A stretch of DNA of 64,000 nt from Lachnospiraceae bacterium C1.1 (GCA_030434875.1 JAUISW010000001.1:1871501-1935500); one strand, 5' to 3'; counted from the first letter of the stretch, positions 25,807 through 35,879 are shown. The notes: a model not told the origin generated them from the sequence alone. Made by a program: numbers and translations.

Positions 25807-27168
25807 TTAAAATACTTCCAGAACGTCGGCTACAGATTTTACTCCGATGATCTTCATATCTCCAAAATCTTTAACCGAATCTACAGAGAGTGCAGGCATG
25901 ACTACAGTCTTGAAGCCAAGCCTTCTGGCTTCACTTACTCGCTGTACTGCCTGGCTTACGGCCCTGACCTCTCCCGAAAGACCAACTTCTCCAAAGCATA
26001 TGAGCTTGCTGTCTATGGGTCTGTTTCTGAACGAAGAGGCTATCGCCATAACTATGCCAAGATCCAGTGCAGGCTCATTCACCTTGATACCTCCCGCTAT
26101 ATTCACATAGGCATCAGAATTTGCAAGCCTCATTCCAGCTCTTTTTTCAAGAACTGCCATAAGCAGATTTACTCTATTATAATCTGTTCCATTTGCCTGT
26201 CTCCTCGGAAAACCAAAGCTCGTATCACAGACAAGTGACTGTATTTCTATAAGTAAAGGTCTTGTTCCCTCTATACAGCATGTAACCACGCTTCCCGAAG
26301 CATCCTCCGGTCTTCCTGAGAGCATAAATTCCGATGGATTTTTGACTTCCTTTAATCCACCTTCGTCCATCTCAAACACACCTATCTCATCCGTGGAGCC
26401 AAACCTGTTCTTAACACCTCTTAAAACCCTATAGCTTCCCTTGGCATCACCCTCAAAATAGAGAACTGTATCCACCATATGTTCAAGGACTCTTGGGCCG
26501 GCAACAGCGCCTTCTTTAGTCACATGACCGATTATAAAAATGCTGATACCCATTGTCTTGGCTATCCTCATCAGAACTCCTGTCGTTTCTCTTACCTGTG
26601 AAACCGATCCGGGTGCTGCCTGTACATTTTCATTAAACATGGTCTGAATTGAATCTATTACGACCATTTCAGGCTTGCTGTCCATGATAATGTCTGAGAC
26701 CGTATCAAGATTTGTCTCTGAAAGAAGTTTTAATGAGTCACTGAACTCACCGAGACGTACGGCTCTCATCTTTATCTGTTTTAGGGATTCCTCTCCGGAA
26801 ACATAAAGTATTTCATGCCCTGAGTTGCTGACATTTCTGCACACCTGCAAAAGCAGCGTTGATTTACCTATTCCCGGATCTCCGCCCACTAAGAGCATAG
26901 ATCCCTTTACTATTCCACCCCCAAGTACTCTGTCGAGTTCCGTTATACCGCTGGAGATCTTATCCTCGGATATCATCTCTATTTCAGATATTGCCCTTGG
27001 GCGAACAGTGCCGCGGCTAATTGCCGCGGCACTGCGTTTGTCAGTTCCTTTTGCCTGTATGGTCTCTTCCACCATACAGTTCCATTCATGACAGACCGGA
27101 CACTGTCCCATCCATTTAGGTGATTCATAGCCACAGTTCTGACAAAAAAATGCTGTTTTTTTCTTCAT
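25807..27168 (-). CDS. radA: DNA repair protein RadA
   Basis: RecA-like helicase that processes recombination intermediates. The 453 residues contain an N-terminal zinc finger (CQNCGYESPKWMGQCPVC), a RecA-type core with Walker A GDPGIGKST, the RadA-specific KNRFG motif and a C-terminal Lon protease-like domain (about 300-453). The ATG at 27168 overlaps the end of the upstream 137-aa gene by four bases. clpC then radA resembles the Bacillus ctsR-mcsA-mcsB-clpC-radA order, but with ctsR and mcsAB missing. Confidence 0.97.
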   Translation of the reverse strand: MKKKTAFFCQNCGYESPKWMGQCPVCHEWNCMVEETIQAKGTDKRSAAAISRGTVRPRAISEIEMISEDKISSGITELDRVLGGGIVKGSMLLVGGDPGIGKSTLLLQVCRNVSNSGHEILYVSGEESLKQIKMRAVRLGEFSDSLKLLSETNLDTVSDIIMDSKPEMVVIDSIQTMFNENVQAAPGSVSQVRETTGVLMRIAKTMGISIFIIGHVTKEGAVAGPRVLEHMVDTVLYFEGDAKGSYRVLRGVKNRFGSTDEIGVFEMDEGGLKEVKNPSEFMLSGRPEDASGSVVTCCIEGTRPLLIEIQSLVCDTSFGFPRRQANGTDYNRVNLLMAVLEKRAGMRLANSDAYVNIAGGIKVNEPALDLGIVMAIASSFRNRPIDSKLICFGEVGLSGEVRAVSQAVQRVSEARRLGFKTVVMPALSVDSVKDFGDMKIIGVKSVADVLEVF

Positions 27169-27578
27169 GCTTTTCTGACTTCTACTTTTACCTGTCCTGC
27201 TCCTGCGAGTTCTACGCTAACAGAAAGCTTTCCACCAAGATTTGTCTTCATCTTGCCTGCGGTCTCTCCGCCGACAAATACTTCATACTCTGTTTCATCA
27301 GCAAGACCGATAGTGATCTGAGCATCCTCATCACCCTCTACTTCAAATGAAACACCGTTTTCTGTCTCCTCGAAATTGTTTACGCTGGTTCCCGGAACCG
27401 ATTCATAGACAAACATTCCGTTTTTTTCAAGCTTTGTCATTTCCTTAAATGTCTTTACTTTGTAAAGATCACCGGAATGCTCAAAGTCCTCTTTCTTAGC
27501 CTTTTTGTCAAGGCTGTGATCACCAAAGCTGATAAAACCATTTGCCTCACTGCGTAGCAATTCCTTTACTGCTGACAT
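27165..27578 (-). CDS. conserved hypothetical protein between clpC and radA
   Basis: I do not recognise a characterised family. The 137-residue protein has no signal peptide or membrane helix. The N-terminal part (VKELLRSEANGFISFGDHSLDKKAKKEDFEH) is helical. The rest alternates short charged strands (FEVEGDEDAQITIGLADETEYEVFVGGETAGKM, then VSVELAGAGQVKVEVRKA), suggesting a beta-sandwich. It is translationally coupled to radA (ATGA overlap) and follows clpC by about 40 bases, so it is co-expressed with protein and DNA quality-control genes. Confidence 0.75.
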   Translation of the reverse strand: MSAVKELLRSEANGFISFGDHSLDKKAKKEDFEHSGDLYKVKTFKEMTKLEKNGMFVYESVPGTSVNNFEETENGVSFEVEGDEDAQITIGLADETEYEVFVGGETAGKMKTNLGGKLSVSVELAGAGQVKVEVRKA

Positions 27579-27620
27579 TTTGTTTCCTCCTGTTTACTGC
27601 ATAAAATGACTTTATATTGC

Positions 27621-30068
27621 TTACTGCTCCGTTTTGAAGATTATTTTTTCATCCTTCAGGGATAGTTTAACCTTATCCCCCGCCTTACAGCGTCCGGAAA
27701 GAAGCTCCTCTGCAAGCGGATCCTCTATCATATTCTGTATTGCACGTCTTAAAGGTCTTGCTCCATATTTTGAGTCCGAACCTTTATCTATGATATGTTC
27801 CTTAACTTTTGCAGATATTTTTAATTCTATACCCATCTGGTCTTTTGCTCTGTCTATAAGTTCCTTCGATAACAATGTGACTATATCTTTCATGTCATCT
27901 TTATTAAGCTGACGGAATACTATAATGTCATCAATTCGGTTAATGAATTCAGGTTTAAATATACGCTTGACCTCATTCATGACATTATTCTTCATGTCTT
28001 TATATTCATTTTCCTTGCTGTATTCCGTACCAAATCCCAGATGTTTAGGCTCAACTATTGCCTGTGCTCCGGCATTACTTGTCATTATAATGATCGAATT
28101 CTTAAAGCTTACCTTCCTGCCCTTTGAATCCGTAATATGTCCATCATCAAGAACCTGAAGAAGAACATTGAAAACGTCCGGATGAGCCTTTTCAATCTCA
28201 TCAAAGAGAACAACCGAATAAGGATTACGCCTGATCTTCTCAGCAAGCTGTCCGCCTTCATCATGACCTACATATCCCGGCGGTGAACCTATCATTTTGG
28301 CAACTGAGTGAGATTCCATAAATTCGGACATATCAACCCTTATCAGGGAATTTTCTGATCCGAACATGGCCTCAGCAAGTGTCTTTGAAAGTTCTGTCTT
28401 TCCTACACCTGTCGGTCCTAAGAAAAGGAATGATCCTACAGGTCTCTTGGGGTCTTTAAGTCCTACCCTTCCTCGTCTGATAGCCTTGGCAACTGCTGTT
28501 ACTGCTTCATCCTGAGCTATGACTCTCTTATGAAGGATCTTCTCAAGCTTCATAAGCCTGTCATTTTCCTTCTCGGTAAGTTTTCCTATAGGAATCTTTG
28601 TCCATGTAGAAACAACATCCGCTATCGAATCTGCACCAAGTATCAGTGACTTATTATCTCTCTTTTTCTTATATCTCTTCTCAAGACTCTCACTCTTTGA
28701 TCTGAGCTTTTCCTGTTCAAGCCTGATCTCACGGGCTGTTACAAAGTCTCCGTCCTTTATGGCTCTTTCCTTGGAAAGCTCCATCTCTTCTATCTGCCTA
28801 CGAAGTTCTGCAGCTGCCGGAGGAACACTGAGATTCTCTATCCTTAAGCGGCTTGCCGCCTCATCCATTACATCAATAGCCTTGTCCGGCAGAAAACGCT
28901 CATTTATGTATCTTGAGGAAAGTCTTACAGATGCTTCAACCGCTTCAGCTGAAATAGTTATGCCATGGTGCTCCTCATAGCGGTCCTTAATTCCCATAAG
29001 AATGCTGATGGCCTCTTCTTCAGAAGGCTCCTCCACTGTTACCTTCTGAAAACGTCTCTCAAGCGCCGCATCTTTTTCTATATATTTCCTATACTCTTCA
29101 TGAGTTGTTGCCCCGATCAGCTGCAGCTCACCTCTCGCCAGAGAGGGCTTGAGGATATTGGAGGCATCGATAGCGCCTTCCGCTCCTCCTGCGCCTATAA
29201 GAGTATGTATCTCGTCCATAAAGAGAAGGATATTGCCATCACTGATAACCTCATTAATGGTCTTTTTTATTCTTTCTTCGAATTCGCCTCTGTACTTACT
29301 TCCGGCTACCATGCCCGACATATCAAGAGAAACCACCCTTTTGTTCTCTATTGTCTTCGGAACATTTCCCTCTACAATACGTACAGCGAGTCCTTCTGCT
29401 ATTGCTGTTTTACCTACACCGGGTTCCCCGACGAGACACGGATTGTTCTTAGTTCTTCTGGAAAGTATCTGAACTACCCTCATTATCTCATCGTTTCTGC
29501 CTATGACCGGATCAAGTCGTCCTTCTCTTGCAAGTTCAGTCAGGTCGCGACTGTATTTATCCAGCATTGGCGTAGAGCTGCCTCCGTTAGAACGTGACTG
29601 TCTGGTTGTTTTTAAATCTTCCCTTGCAATATTCGGGTTTTCTCCCATTGCCTGGAGTGTATCGGAATATAACTTCATAATATTTATATTCAGAGTATTC
29701 AGAAGTCTGACTCCTACACTGTCTCCCTCACGAATAAGGGCAAGCAGTATATGCTCTGTTCCGATCTTGTCACTTTCAAATCTTTTTGCAGTTTCCTCCG
29801 AGAGTTCCAGAATCTTCTCTGCTCTCGGAGTCAGTCCGTCATGTTCTTTCAGAACGACATCGGTACCCGGGGCTATAAGCTGTTCTATCAGCTCCAGGAT
29901 CTGTTTTTCATGAACATTGTTTTCCTCAAGAACAACTGCCGCAACTCCCGAGCCCTCACGGATCAATCCAATGAGAATATGCTCGGTTCCAACGTAATTC
30001 TGATTCATCTCACGTGCACTTCTCTTTGCGAGATCAAGCACACGCAATGCCTTTTCAGTGTAGTCCAT
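27621..30068 (-). CDS. clpC: Clp protease ATPase subunit ClpC
   Basis: Hsp100 unfoldase that feeds substrates to ClpP, usually with an adaptor such as MecA; a MecA-like protein is encoded at 52215-53030. The 815 residues have two Clp-N repeats (1-145), AAA-1 (Walker A GEPGVGKT), a short middle region with a UVR-like segment (about 410-460) and AAA-2 (Walker A GPTGVGKT). The short middle region separates it from ClpB. AAGGAG precedes the ATG. It lies in a long same-strand run from purE to radA; no CtsR box was seen nearby. Confidence 0.96.
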   Translation of the reverse strand: MDYTEKALRVLDLAKRSAREMNQNYVGTEHILIGLIREGSGVAAVVLEENNVHEKQILELIEQLIAPGTDVVLKEHDGLTPRAEKILELSEETAKRFESDKIGTEHILLALIREGDSVGVRLLNTLNINIMKLYSDTLQAMGENPNIAREDLKTTRQSRSNGGSSTPMLDKYSRDLTELAREGRLDPVIGRNDEIMRVVQILSRRTKNNPCLVGEPGVGKTAIAEGLAVRIVEGNVPKTIENKRVVSLDMSGMVAGSKYRGEFEERIKKTINEVISDGNILLFMDEIHTLIGAGGAEGAIDASNILKPSLARGELQLIGATTHEEYRKYIEKDAALERRFQKVTVEEPSEEEAISILMGIKDRYEEHHGITISAEAVEASVRLSSRYINERFLPDKAIDVMDEAASRLRIENLSVPPAAAELRRQIEEMELSKERAIKDGDFVTAREIRLEQEKLRSKSESLEKRYKKKRDNKSLILGADSIADVVSTWTKIPIGKLTEKENDRLMKLEKILHKRVIAQDEAVTAVAKAIRRGRVGLKDPKRPVGSFLFLGPTGVGKTELSKTLAEAMFGSENSLIRVDMSEFMESHSVAKMIGSPPGYVGHDEGGQLAEKIRRNPYSVVLFDEIEKAHPDVFNVLLQVLDDGHITDSKGRKVSFKNSIIIMTSNAGAQAIVEPKHLGFGTEYSKENEYKDMKNNVMNEVKRIFKPEFINRIDDIIVFRQLNKDDMKDIVTLLSKELIDRAKDQMGIELKISAKVKEHIIDKGSDSKYGARPLRRAIQNMIEDPLAEELLSGRCKAGDKVKLSLKDEKIIFKTEQ

Positions 30069-30092
30069 GCATCTCCTTTTTTCAGCTGCCTT

Positions 30093-31733
30093 TTATTTTT
30101 TTATATCAAGGAACTCAAAATCGAAATCTTCATCAAAGTCATAGTCCTTCTTCTTTGTCTGTGGCTTTCTCGGTCTAGGCTCATAATCATCATCGAAATC
30201 ATCATCCACTACTCTTTCTAAATGTCTGCTCTTTGATGATGCTTTTTTGTTGATCTCTTTTGAAGGTAAGCCTGCTGTTATTTCCATGTTTTCCCAGTCA
30301 ACATCTTCAGCAGCCCTGTTCCTCTCTATCGGCATTCCATCATCGTTATCCTCATCATCGTCATTATCCGGATAACGATTATCCTCATAGTCACGTGCTC
30401 TCTCTCTTTCACTCAGATAACCTACTCCATTACCTCTGAGCCTTGCCTTTTCCTTCTTTACAACACGCTCTCTGATAGCACGCATATCATCGTCGTCTTC
30501 GTCATCTTCAGATTTCCTGCGCTTCTTTTTCTTTGCAGGTCTGACAGTTTCAGGGCTTCTTTCTGCTCCTCTTCCGCCAAGTATAAAGTTAATAAGCACA
30601 AAAGCAAGTATAACTATTATAACAACAAGAATAATTATTATAAAGAGTCTCGTTCTTGAAAGAGAACGATATTTTTTTGTAGTATCTGTTTCCCCATGCG
30701 GAACATCTACATATCTCTGATATGTCTGATACTCAATATCATAAAGGAAAAATCCAAGATTTCCCATATCATCAACTGCATAGAGAAGGCAAAATTCATC
30801 AGTTGTCGGTGCTATAAGACCTGATGCATTTGTATGATTCAGCTCTTCAAGTGCAAGCATAGCAGCTTCCTGCTCTTCACTTGAAAGTGTATTCCCGGCT
30901 GCTTCAGCGTCCTCTCCTGCTGTTTCATCTGATGTTTCTTCTGCATCCGCATCTCCGCCGGCACTTTCTTCGTCCGCTGCAGCTCCTGCACTCAGAATGT
31001 CATCTGCTGCATAAACTGTCTGAAGGTTGAAAAGTGAAGCCTCTTCATCCGATTTTTCTTCATCCTTTGAATCCTCTTTATCTTTATCCTCAGAGTCTTC
31101 TGAATCCTCAGATTCTTCTTCAGTTGAGACTTCATCCGGTAAAGACCATGCTGTTGCAGCCTTAGAACCCCATTTTAAGTCTTTTTTCTTAAAACCGTCA
31201 GGACCTACAACATTATCGCCCGGATCAAGAACAATTATATAATGACCATTCATGCCGTCAATTTTGATCATATCCGACATCGTGGCATTATTTGTTGTAT
31301 CACATAAATAAAATTCTCCGTTAGATCCGTCTGCGTCAGTAAGATACGCAAGAGTTACCGTAAGTCCCTCTGCACCTAGAGTTGCACTTTTAGTCACCCT
31401 CTGTGCCAGTTCTACAGTTTCACCCGAGTAATCAACCGTGAAAGTACTGAATCCCGTGGGAACTTCACTGTCCGGAAATGTAAGCGCAAGAAATTTTCCG
31501 TCGATATTCGTTGCTATGGAACTTGGCGTAACACCATCAGATGTTGTTTCGCCTTCGCTTCCCTCTGCCGACTCCTCGCCTTCTGTTTCACCTTCTGCTG
31601 CCGTTTCTTCTGCAGCTGCCGCATCCTCTGCAGCCTCTTCTGCATATACAGCCGTTCCAAACGCAGAATTCATAATGAAGACTGCCGTCAAAAACGACAA
31701 CGCTGCCTTCTTAAGAGCTGATGTTTTCTTCAT
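30093..31733 (-). CDS. exported single-pass membrane protein with long charged cytoplasmic tail
   Basis: A 546-residue protein I do not recognise. Residues 1-31 are a Sec signal peptide (ending FGTAVYAEE). A very acidic low-complexity stretch follows, then a probable folded external region with GKFLALTFPDSEVPTGFSTFTVDYSG and NGHYIIVLDPGD. A second acidic spacer lies around 205-290. A strong membrane helix (RLFIIIILVVIIVILAFVLI) lies near residue 365, then KKKKRRK as stop-transfer signal, and a cytoplasmic tail of about 165 residues with alternating Asp-rich and Lys/Arg patches. It is upstream of clpC by 24 bases. An envelope sensor or scaffold is possible, but unproven. Confidence 0.75.
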   Translation of the reverse strand: MKKTSALKKAALSFLTAVFIMNSAFGTAVYAEEAAEDAAAAEETAAEGETEGEESAEGSEGETTSDGVTPSSIATNIDGKFLALTFPDSEVPTGFSTFTVDYSGETVELAQRVTKSATLGAEGLTVTLAYLTDADGSNGEFYLCDTTNNATMSDMIKIDGMNGHYIIVLDPGDNVVGPDGFKKKDLKWGSKAATAWSLPDEVSTEEESEDSEDSEDKDKEDSKDEEKSDEEASLFNLQTVYAADDILSAGAAADEESAGGDADAEETSDETAGEDAEAAGNTLSSEEQEAAMLALEELNHTNASGLIAPTTDEFCLLYAVDDMGNLGFFLYDIEYQTYQRYVDVPHGETDTTKKYRSLSRTRLFIIIILVVIIVILAFVLINFILGGRGAERSPETVRPAKKKKRRKSEDDEDDDDMRAIRERVVKKEKARLRGNGVGYLSERERARDYEDNRYPDNDDDEDNDDGMPIERNRAAEDVDWENMEITAGLPSKEINKKASSKSRHLERVVDDDFDDDYEPRPRKPQTKKKDYDFDEDFDFEFLDIKK

Positions 31734-31816
31734 GATATCCTCTCACTTAATTAAATATTTTTACTTAAGAACCAAATACTGCCTCCAGACATATGTATCC
31801 GGTCCCGGTAAAACTA

Positions 31817-32278
31817 CTATCTATTAAATCTTCTTTTACCATCATCCTCTGACATTGCTTTGCCAAGACCATGGATAAGTTCTTTCCTGTCAAGGAAATC
31901 TCTTTCCTTCTTTTTCTTTTCCTTGGCTGCCTTAGCTATCTTAGCACACTCAGGACAATATCTGCCGCTTCTTATCGGTTTTCCGCAAGCCTCACAGTTT
32001 AAGAATGATTTCGAGTCACTTGACACTTCGAGTCTTTCTTCCCGAAGCATCCTAGTAACCTCATTTTCTTTTACACCGGTATCAATCGATATCTGTGTTA
32101 CCGTGGCCTGCCTGTGCTGGTCGAGGTAATTTCTGACGATTCCATAATCATCATAATACTTTTTTCCGCATTTGGGACATGTATATTCCCCTAATCCGGA
32201 AAAATTCAGCATCACTTCACAATCATCACACTTTTCAGGTTTGTGGTAATAATCATTAAAGAGATCGTCAGCATTCAT
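31817..32278 (-). CDS. zinc-ribbon HTH protein, flagellar-region (YvyF-like) type
   Basis: A 153-residue cytoplasmic protein. An N-terminal CxxC pair (CDDCEVMLNF) and CPKCGKKYY form a zinc ribbon. A helix-turn-helix-like segment (RQATVTQISIDTGVKENEVTRMLREERLEV) follows, then a second zinc ribbon (CEACGKPIRSGRYCPECA) and a Lys-rich helix. The layout is like the YvyF/TIGR03826 flagellar-operon proteins, although no flagellar gene is present here. The start ATG at 32278 follows GAGGAGGGG. It lies 28 bases after purD. Confidence 0.75.
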   Translation of the reverse strand: MNADDLFNDYYHKPEKCDDCEVMLNFSGLGEYTCPKCGKKYYDDYGIVRNYLDQHRQATVTQISIDTGVKENEVTRMLREERLEVSSDSKSFLNCEACGKPIRSGRYCPECAKIAKAAKEKKKKERDFLDRKELIHGLGKAMSEDDGKRRFNR

Positions 32279-32306
32279 ATCTACCCCTCCTCGCACAATA
32301 TGTCAA

Positions 32307-33578
32307 TCAAGCTTCATCAATAGCCTTACCAATATCTTTGCGGAAGTACTTATTTTCAAAGTTAACCCAGTTAACTGCCTCGTATGCATTTGCTCTTGCC
32401 TGTCTTAAATTCGGTCCCTTTGCTGTAACGCCAAGTACTCTGCCTCCGTTTGTAACAATTCCCTTTGAACTCTTTCTGGTACCTGCATGGAAACAGTAAT
32501 AGCCTTCTTCTGCCTTAAACTTATCAAGTCCTTCTATAACATGACCCTTGGTATATGAAACAGGGTATCCTTCAGAGGCTAATACTACACAAACAGCTGC
32601 ATTGTCTTCAAACTCAAGTTTGATTTTTCCAAGCTTGCCGTCTATACATGCTTCCATCACTTCTATAATATCATTTTTCATCCTAGGAAGCACTACCTGA
32701 GCTTCAGGATCTCCAAAACGTGCATTATATTCAAGAACCTTAGGTCCGTCCTCAGTCAGCATAAGTCCAAAGAAAATTACACCTTTGAATTCTCTGCCTT
32801 CTGCTCTCATTGCATCTACTGTAGGCTGGAAAATATTCTTCTTGCAGAAATCAGCAACTTTCTTCGTATAAAAAGGTGAAGGTGAAAAAGTTCCCATTCC
32901 GCCGGTATTGAGACCTGTATCTCCGTCTCCTGCCCTCTTATGATCCTGGGCACTGGACATTACCTTAACAGTCTTTCCATCGCAATATGTAAGAACCGAA
33001 ACTTCACGTCCGGTCATGAACTCTTCGATAACAACTTTATTTCCTGCTGTTCCGAATTTTTTATCCAGCATGATCTCCTTGATACCATTTCTGGCTTCAT
33101 CAAGTGTATTGCATATAAGAACACCTTTTCCCAGCGCAAGTCCGTCTGCCTTAAGTACTATCGGAAGTTTCGCACTGTTAAGATACTCCAGTGCGGAAGC
33201 AGCATCTGTGAATACTTCATAGGCAGCTGTAGGAATATTATATTTTTTCATGAGGTCTTTTGAGAAAGCCTTAGAGCCCTCAAGAATTGCAGCATTTTTT
33301 CTCGGACCAAAAGCACGGAGTCCCTCAGCTTCAAGTTCATCTACAAGACCGCCAACAAGAGGATCATCCGGTCCGACTATTGTAAGATCAATATCGTGAT
33401 TTTTTGCAAATTTTACGATGCGGTCAAACTCCATCACTTTTATATCGACACATTCTGCAATTTCTGCAATACCTGCGTTACCCGGAATGCAATAAATTTT
33501 TTCTGCCTTTTCACTTTTAGCAACAGCAGCGGCTATAGCATGTTCTCTTCCGCCGCTTCCGACTATAAGTACATTCAT
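32307..33578 (-). CDS. purD: phosphoribosylamine-glycine ligase (GARS)
   Basis: Second step of de novo purine synthesis, joining glycine to phosphoribosylamine. The 423 residues are the normal monofunctional length. N-terminal [15 protein letters not shown], the ATP-grasp segment (VLKADGLALGKGVLIC), the GGMGTFSPSPFY loop and LEYNARFGDPEAQVVLPRM are diagnostic. The ATG at 33578 with AAAGGTGG upstream is used; extension to 33656 would run into purN. It overlaps the purN stop by four bases. Confidence 0.97.
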   Translation of the reverse strand: MNVLIVGSGGREHAIAAAVAKSEKAEKIYCIPGNAGIAEIAECVDIKVMEFDRIVKFAKNHDIDLTIVGPDDPLVGGLVDELEAEGLRAFGPRKNAAILEGSKAFSKDLMKKYNIPTAAYEVFTDAASALEYLNSAKLPIVLKADGLALGKGVLICNTLDEARNGIKEIMLDKKFGTAGNKVVIEEFMTGREVSVLTYCDGKTVKVMSSAQDHKRAGDGDTGLNTGGMGTFSPSPFYTKKVADFCKKNIFQPTVDAMRAEGREFKGVIFFGLMLTEDGPKVLEYNARFGDPEAQVVLPRMKNDIIEVMEACIDGKLGKIKLEFEDNAAVCVVLASEGYPVSYTKGHVIEGLDKFKAEEGYYCFHAGTRKSSKGIVTNGGRVLGVTAKGPNLRQARANAYEAVNWVNFENKYFRKDIGKAIDEA

Positions 33579-34198
33579 TTTATTTCCACCTTTCTGTCCA
33601 CAACTGAAACTCTTCCATTTGCTATCAGGTCGATCGCGTGAGGCAGAATTTTCCACTCTGCCTCCTCCATAACACGTCTCTGTAAAACCTCCGGAGTATC
33701 ATTATCCTGTATTTCAACAGCCTTCTGAACTATGATGGGGCCACTGTCGCATCCCTCATCTACAAAATGAACTGTAGCTCCCGTAACTTTAACTCCGCGT
33801 TTAAGTGCCTCCTCATGAACCTTGAGTCCATAGCAGCCCTTACCGCAGAATGAAGGGATAAGCGAAGGATGTATATTTATAATTTTATTTTTATATTTAT
33901 TTACGAGCTCCGGCGGAAGCACCACAAGAAAACCTGCCAGAACTACAAGATCAGGGGCTGCCTCATCAAGCGCTGCAAGAAGCTTATGATTAAAATCGTC
34001 GGTATCAACACAATCCTTTTTAACAACACTCACTGCCTCTATACCAGCCTCACGCGCTCTTGTGAGAGCATAAGCATCTGCCTTATTGCTTATAACACGA
34101 ACGATCTCTGTATTAGTGATCGTACCGTCTGCTACAGCATCAATTATGGCCTGAAGGTTCGTTCCTCCACCTGACACCATAACTGCTATTCTCAGCAT
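33575..34198 (-). CDS. purN: phosphoribosylglycinamide formyltransferase (GART)
   Basis: Transfers a formyl group from 10-formyl-THF to GAR. The 207 residues show the N-terminal [16 protein letters not shown], the catalytic [17 protein letters not shown] (Asn, His) and the [18 protein letters not shown] loop with the catalytic Asp. It is coupled to purM (7-base overlap) and purD (4-base overlap). Confidence 0.97.
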   Translation of the reverse strand: MLRIAVMVSGGGTNLQAIIDAVADGTITNTEIVRVISNKADAYALTRAREAGIEAVSVVKKDCVDTDDFNHKLLAALDEAAPDLVVLAGFLVVLPPELVNKYKNKIINIHPSLIPSFCGKGCYGLKVHEEALKRGVKVTGATVHFVDEGCDSGPIIVQKAVEIQDNDTPEVLQRRVMEEAEWKILPHAIDLIANGRVSVVDRKVEIK

Positions 34199-35220
34199 AA
34201 AACTACTCCCTTCTTGTCTGCAGAAGCAGTCTCACCGATTATGAACGCCTTTTCACCGGCTTTTTCTATAGCAGCAACTGTCTTGTCAGCATCTTCAGCT
34301 GCAACGGCAAGAAGCATTCCTATTCCCATATTGTAGGTATTATACATCATATGCTCTTCGATTCCACCATCATGTGCAAGCAGCTTAAAAATAGGCGGGA
34401 TGTCATAAGAGCCCTTCTTTACCCTTGCTTCGATTCCTTCAGGAAGCATTCTCGGAATATTCTCATAGAAACCACCACCTGTGATATGGCTGCAGCCCTT
34501 GATATTTATGCCTGCATTCTTAACCTCACGAAGGGCACGTACATAAATTTTTGTAGGTCTTAAAAGCGCATCTCCAAGAGTTGTTCCAAGAGAATCAATA
34601 TGTCTTGAAAGATTTGCCTCTGTCATCTCAAAGACCTTACGTACAAGTGAAAATCCGTTTGAATGTACACCTGAGGAAGCGATACCTACGAGTGTATCAC
34701 CTGCCTTTATAGCACTTCCGTCAATGAGATTTTCCTCATCAACGATACCTACTGCAAAGCCGGCAAGATCATATTCGTCTACAGGATAAAAACCGGGCAT
34801 TTCAGCTGTCTCTCCACCGATAAGTGAAGCATTGCTCTGTTTGCATCCCTCAGCAACACCCTTTACGATAGTTGCGATCTTCTCCGGTACATTTTTGCCG
34901 CATGCGATATAATCAAGGAAGAAAAGAGGTTCTCCGCCTGCGCATGCAATATCATTAACGCACATTGCAACGCAGTCAATACCTACTGTATCATGTTTAT
35001 CCATTATAAATGCAAGCTTAAGCTTGGTTCCAACGCCGTCTGTACCTGATACAAGCGTAGGCTTTTTCATTGTCATAAAATTTTTAAGTGAAAAAGCACC
35101 TGAGAATCCTCCCAGTCCACCAAGTACTTCAGGACGGGTCGTTTCCCCAACGTATTTTTTCATAAGCTCTACAGCCTTGTATCCAGCCTCGACATCAACT
35201 CCAGCACTCTTGTAATCCAT
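34192..35220 (-). CDS. purM: phosphoribosylformylglycinamidine cyclo-ligase (AIRS)
   Basis: Closes the imidazole ring of aminoimidazole ribotide. The 342 residues have the usual start ([20 protein letters not shown]), [53 protein letters not shown] and [16 protein letters not shown]. It follows purE by 11 bases. Confidence 0.97.
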   Translation of the reverse strand: MDYKSAGVDVEAGYKAVELMKKYVGETTRPEVLGGLGGFSGAFSLKNFMTMKKPTLVSGTDGVGTKLKLAFIMDKHDTVGIDCVAMCVNDIACAGGEPLFFLDYIACGKNVPEKIATIVKGVAEGCKQSNASLIGGETAEMPGFYPVDEYDLAGFAVGIVDEENLIDGSAIKAGDTLVGIASSGVHSNGFSLVRKVFEMTEANLSRHIDSLGTTLGDALLRPTKIYVRALREVKNAGINIKGCSHITGGGFYENIPRMLPEGIEARVKKGSYDIPPIFKLLAHDGGIEEHMMYNTYNMGIGMLLAVAAEDADKTVAAIEKAGEKAFIIGETASADKKGVVLC

Positions 35221-35231
35221 TTCTTTCCTCC

Positions 35232-35738
35232 TTAACCTAAGTACGCCTTGTAACCAATTTCTTTAAGCTTTTCATCTTTTTTCTGAACTTCGTCTTTTAA
35301 GTTCTCTGTATATGCTTTAAGCTTAGCTAGTAATTCATCATCAGAAACAGCCAGTATTTTAGCTGCAAGCAGAGCTGCATTCTTAGCTCCGTCTATCGCA
35401 ACTGTAGCGACAGGAATTCCCGAAGGCATCTGCAATATAGAATAAAGCGCATCATTTCCCCCGAGTGACTTTGAATACATCGGGATTCCGATAACCGGAA
35501 GCGGAAAAATCGCCGCACACATTCCCGGAAGATGAGCTGCCATACCTGCACCGGCAATAATAACCTTTATGCCCTTTCCCTCAGCTTCGGATGCCCATTT
35601 GAAAAATATATCCGGTTCTCTGTGAGCCGAAATAATATTCATCTCATAGTCAATTCCCAGTTCTTCCAGTACACCCGCTGCCTTTGACATAACCGCAAGG
35701 TCTGAATCAGAGCCCATTACAATTCCTACTTTTGCCAT
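35232..35738 (-). CDS. purE: N5-carboxyaminoimidazole ribonucleotide mutase
   Basis: Converts N5-CAIR to CAIR in purine synthesis. The 168 residues contain [12 protein letters not shown], the catalytic ISAHREPD segment, [16 protein letters not shown] and [32 protein letters not shown]. It is the first gene of purEMND. The 163 bases upstream contain an inverted repeat (35764-35790) but no clear purine riboswitch. Confidence 0.97.
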   Translation of the reverse strand: MAKVGIVMGSDSDLAVMSKAAGVLEELGIDYEMNIISAHREPDIFFKWASEAEGKGIKVIIAGAGMAAHLPGMCAAIFPLPVIGIPMYSKSLGGNDALYSILQMPSGIPVATVAIDGAKNAALLAAKILAVSDDELLAKLKAYTENLKDEVQKKDEKLKEIGYKAYLG

Positions 35739-35763
35739 TTTTTCTCTCCTGTCTATTAAGTCT

Positions 35764-35790
35764 GTATTTTTGAAACAATTCCAAAAATAC
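35764..35790 (-). promoter_or_regulatory. inverted repeat in the purE leader
   Basis: Nine-base arms GTATTTTTG and CAAAAATAC with a 9-base spacer lie 26 bases upstream of the purE ATG. It could be an operator or an mRNA hairpin near the ribosome site. No T-tract follows, so it is not a plain terminator. Confidence 0.4.
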
Positions 35791-35854
35791 CGTAAACAAG
35801 CCTCTACTATATGACTTTGTCATAAGCCTGTTTCCCGCATGATCTATATTTCCG

Positions 35855-35879
35855 AATAAAACCTGCAATGGTGCAGATT
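35855..35879 (-). terminator. probable terminator of the M29 aminopeptidase gene
   Basis: Minus-strand AATCTGCA / TGCAGGTT (one G-T pair) with a CCAT loop, followed by TTATTC, about 25 bases past the stop codon. Confidence 0.6.

Noticed and set aside
33579..33656. N-terminal extension of purD up to 33656
   Set aside because: It would overlap purN heavily, while the ATG at 33578 has a good ribosome site and gives the standard N-terminus.
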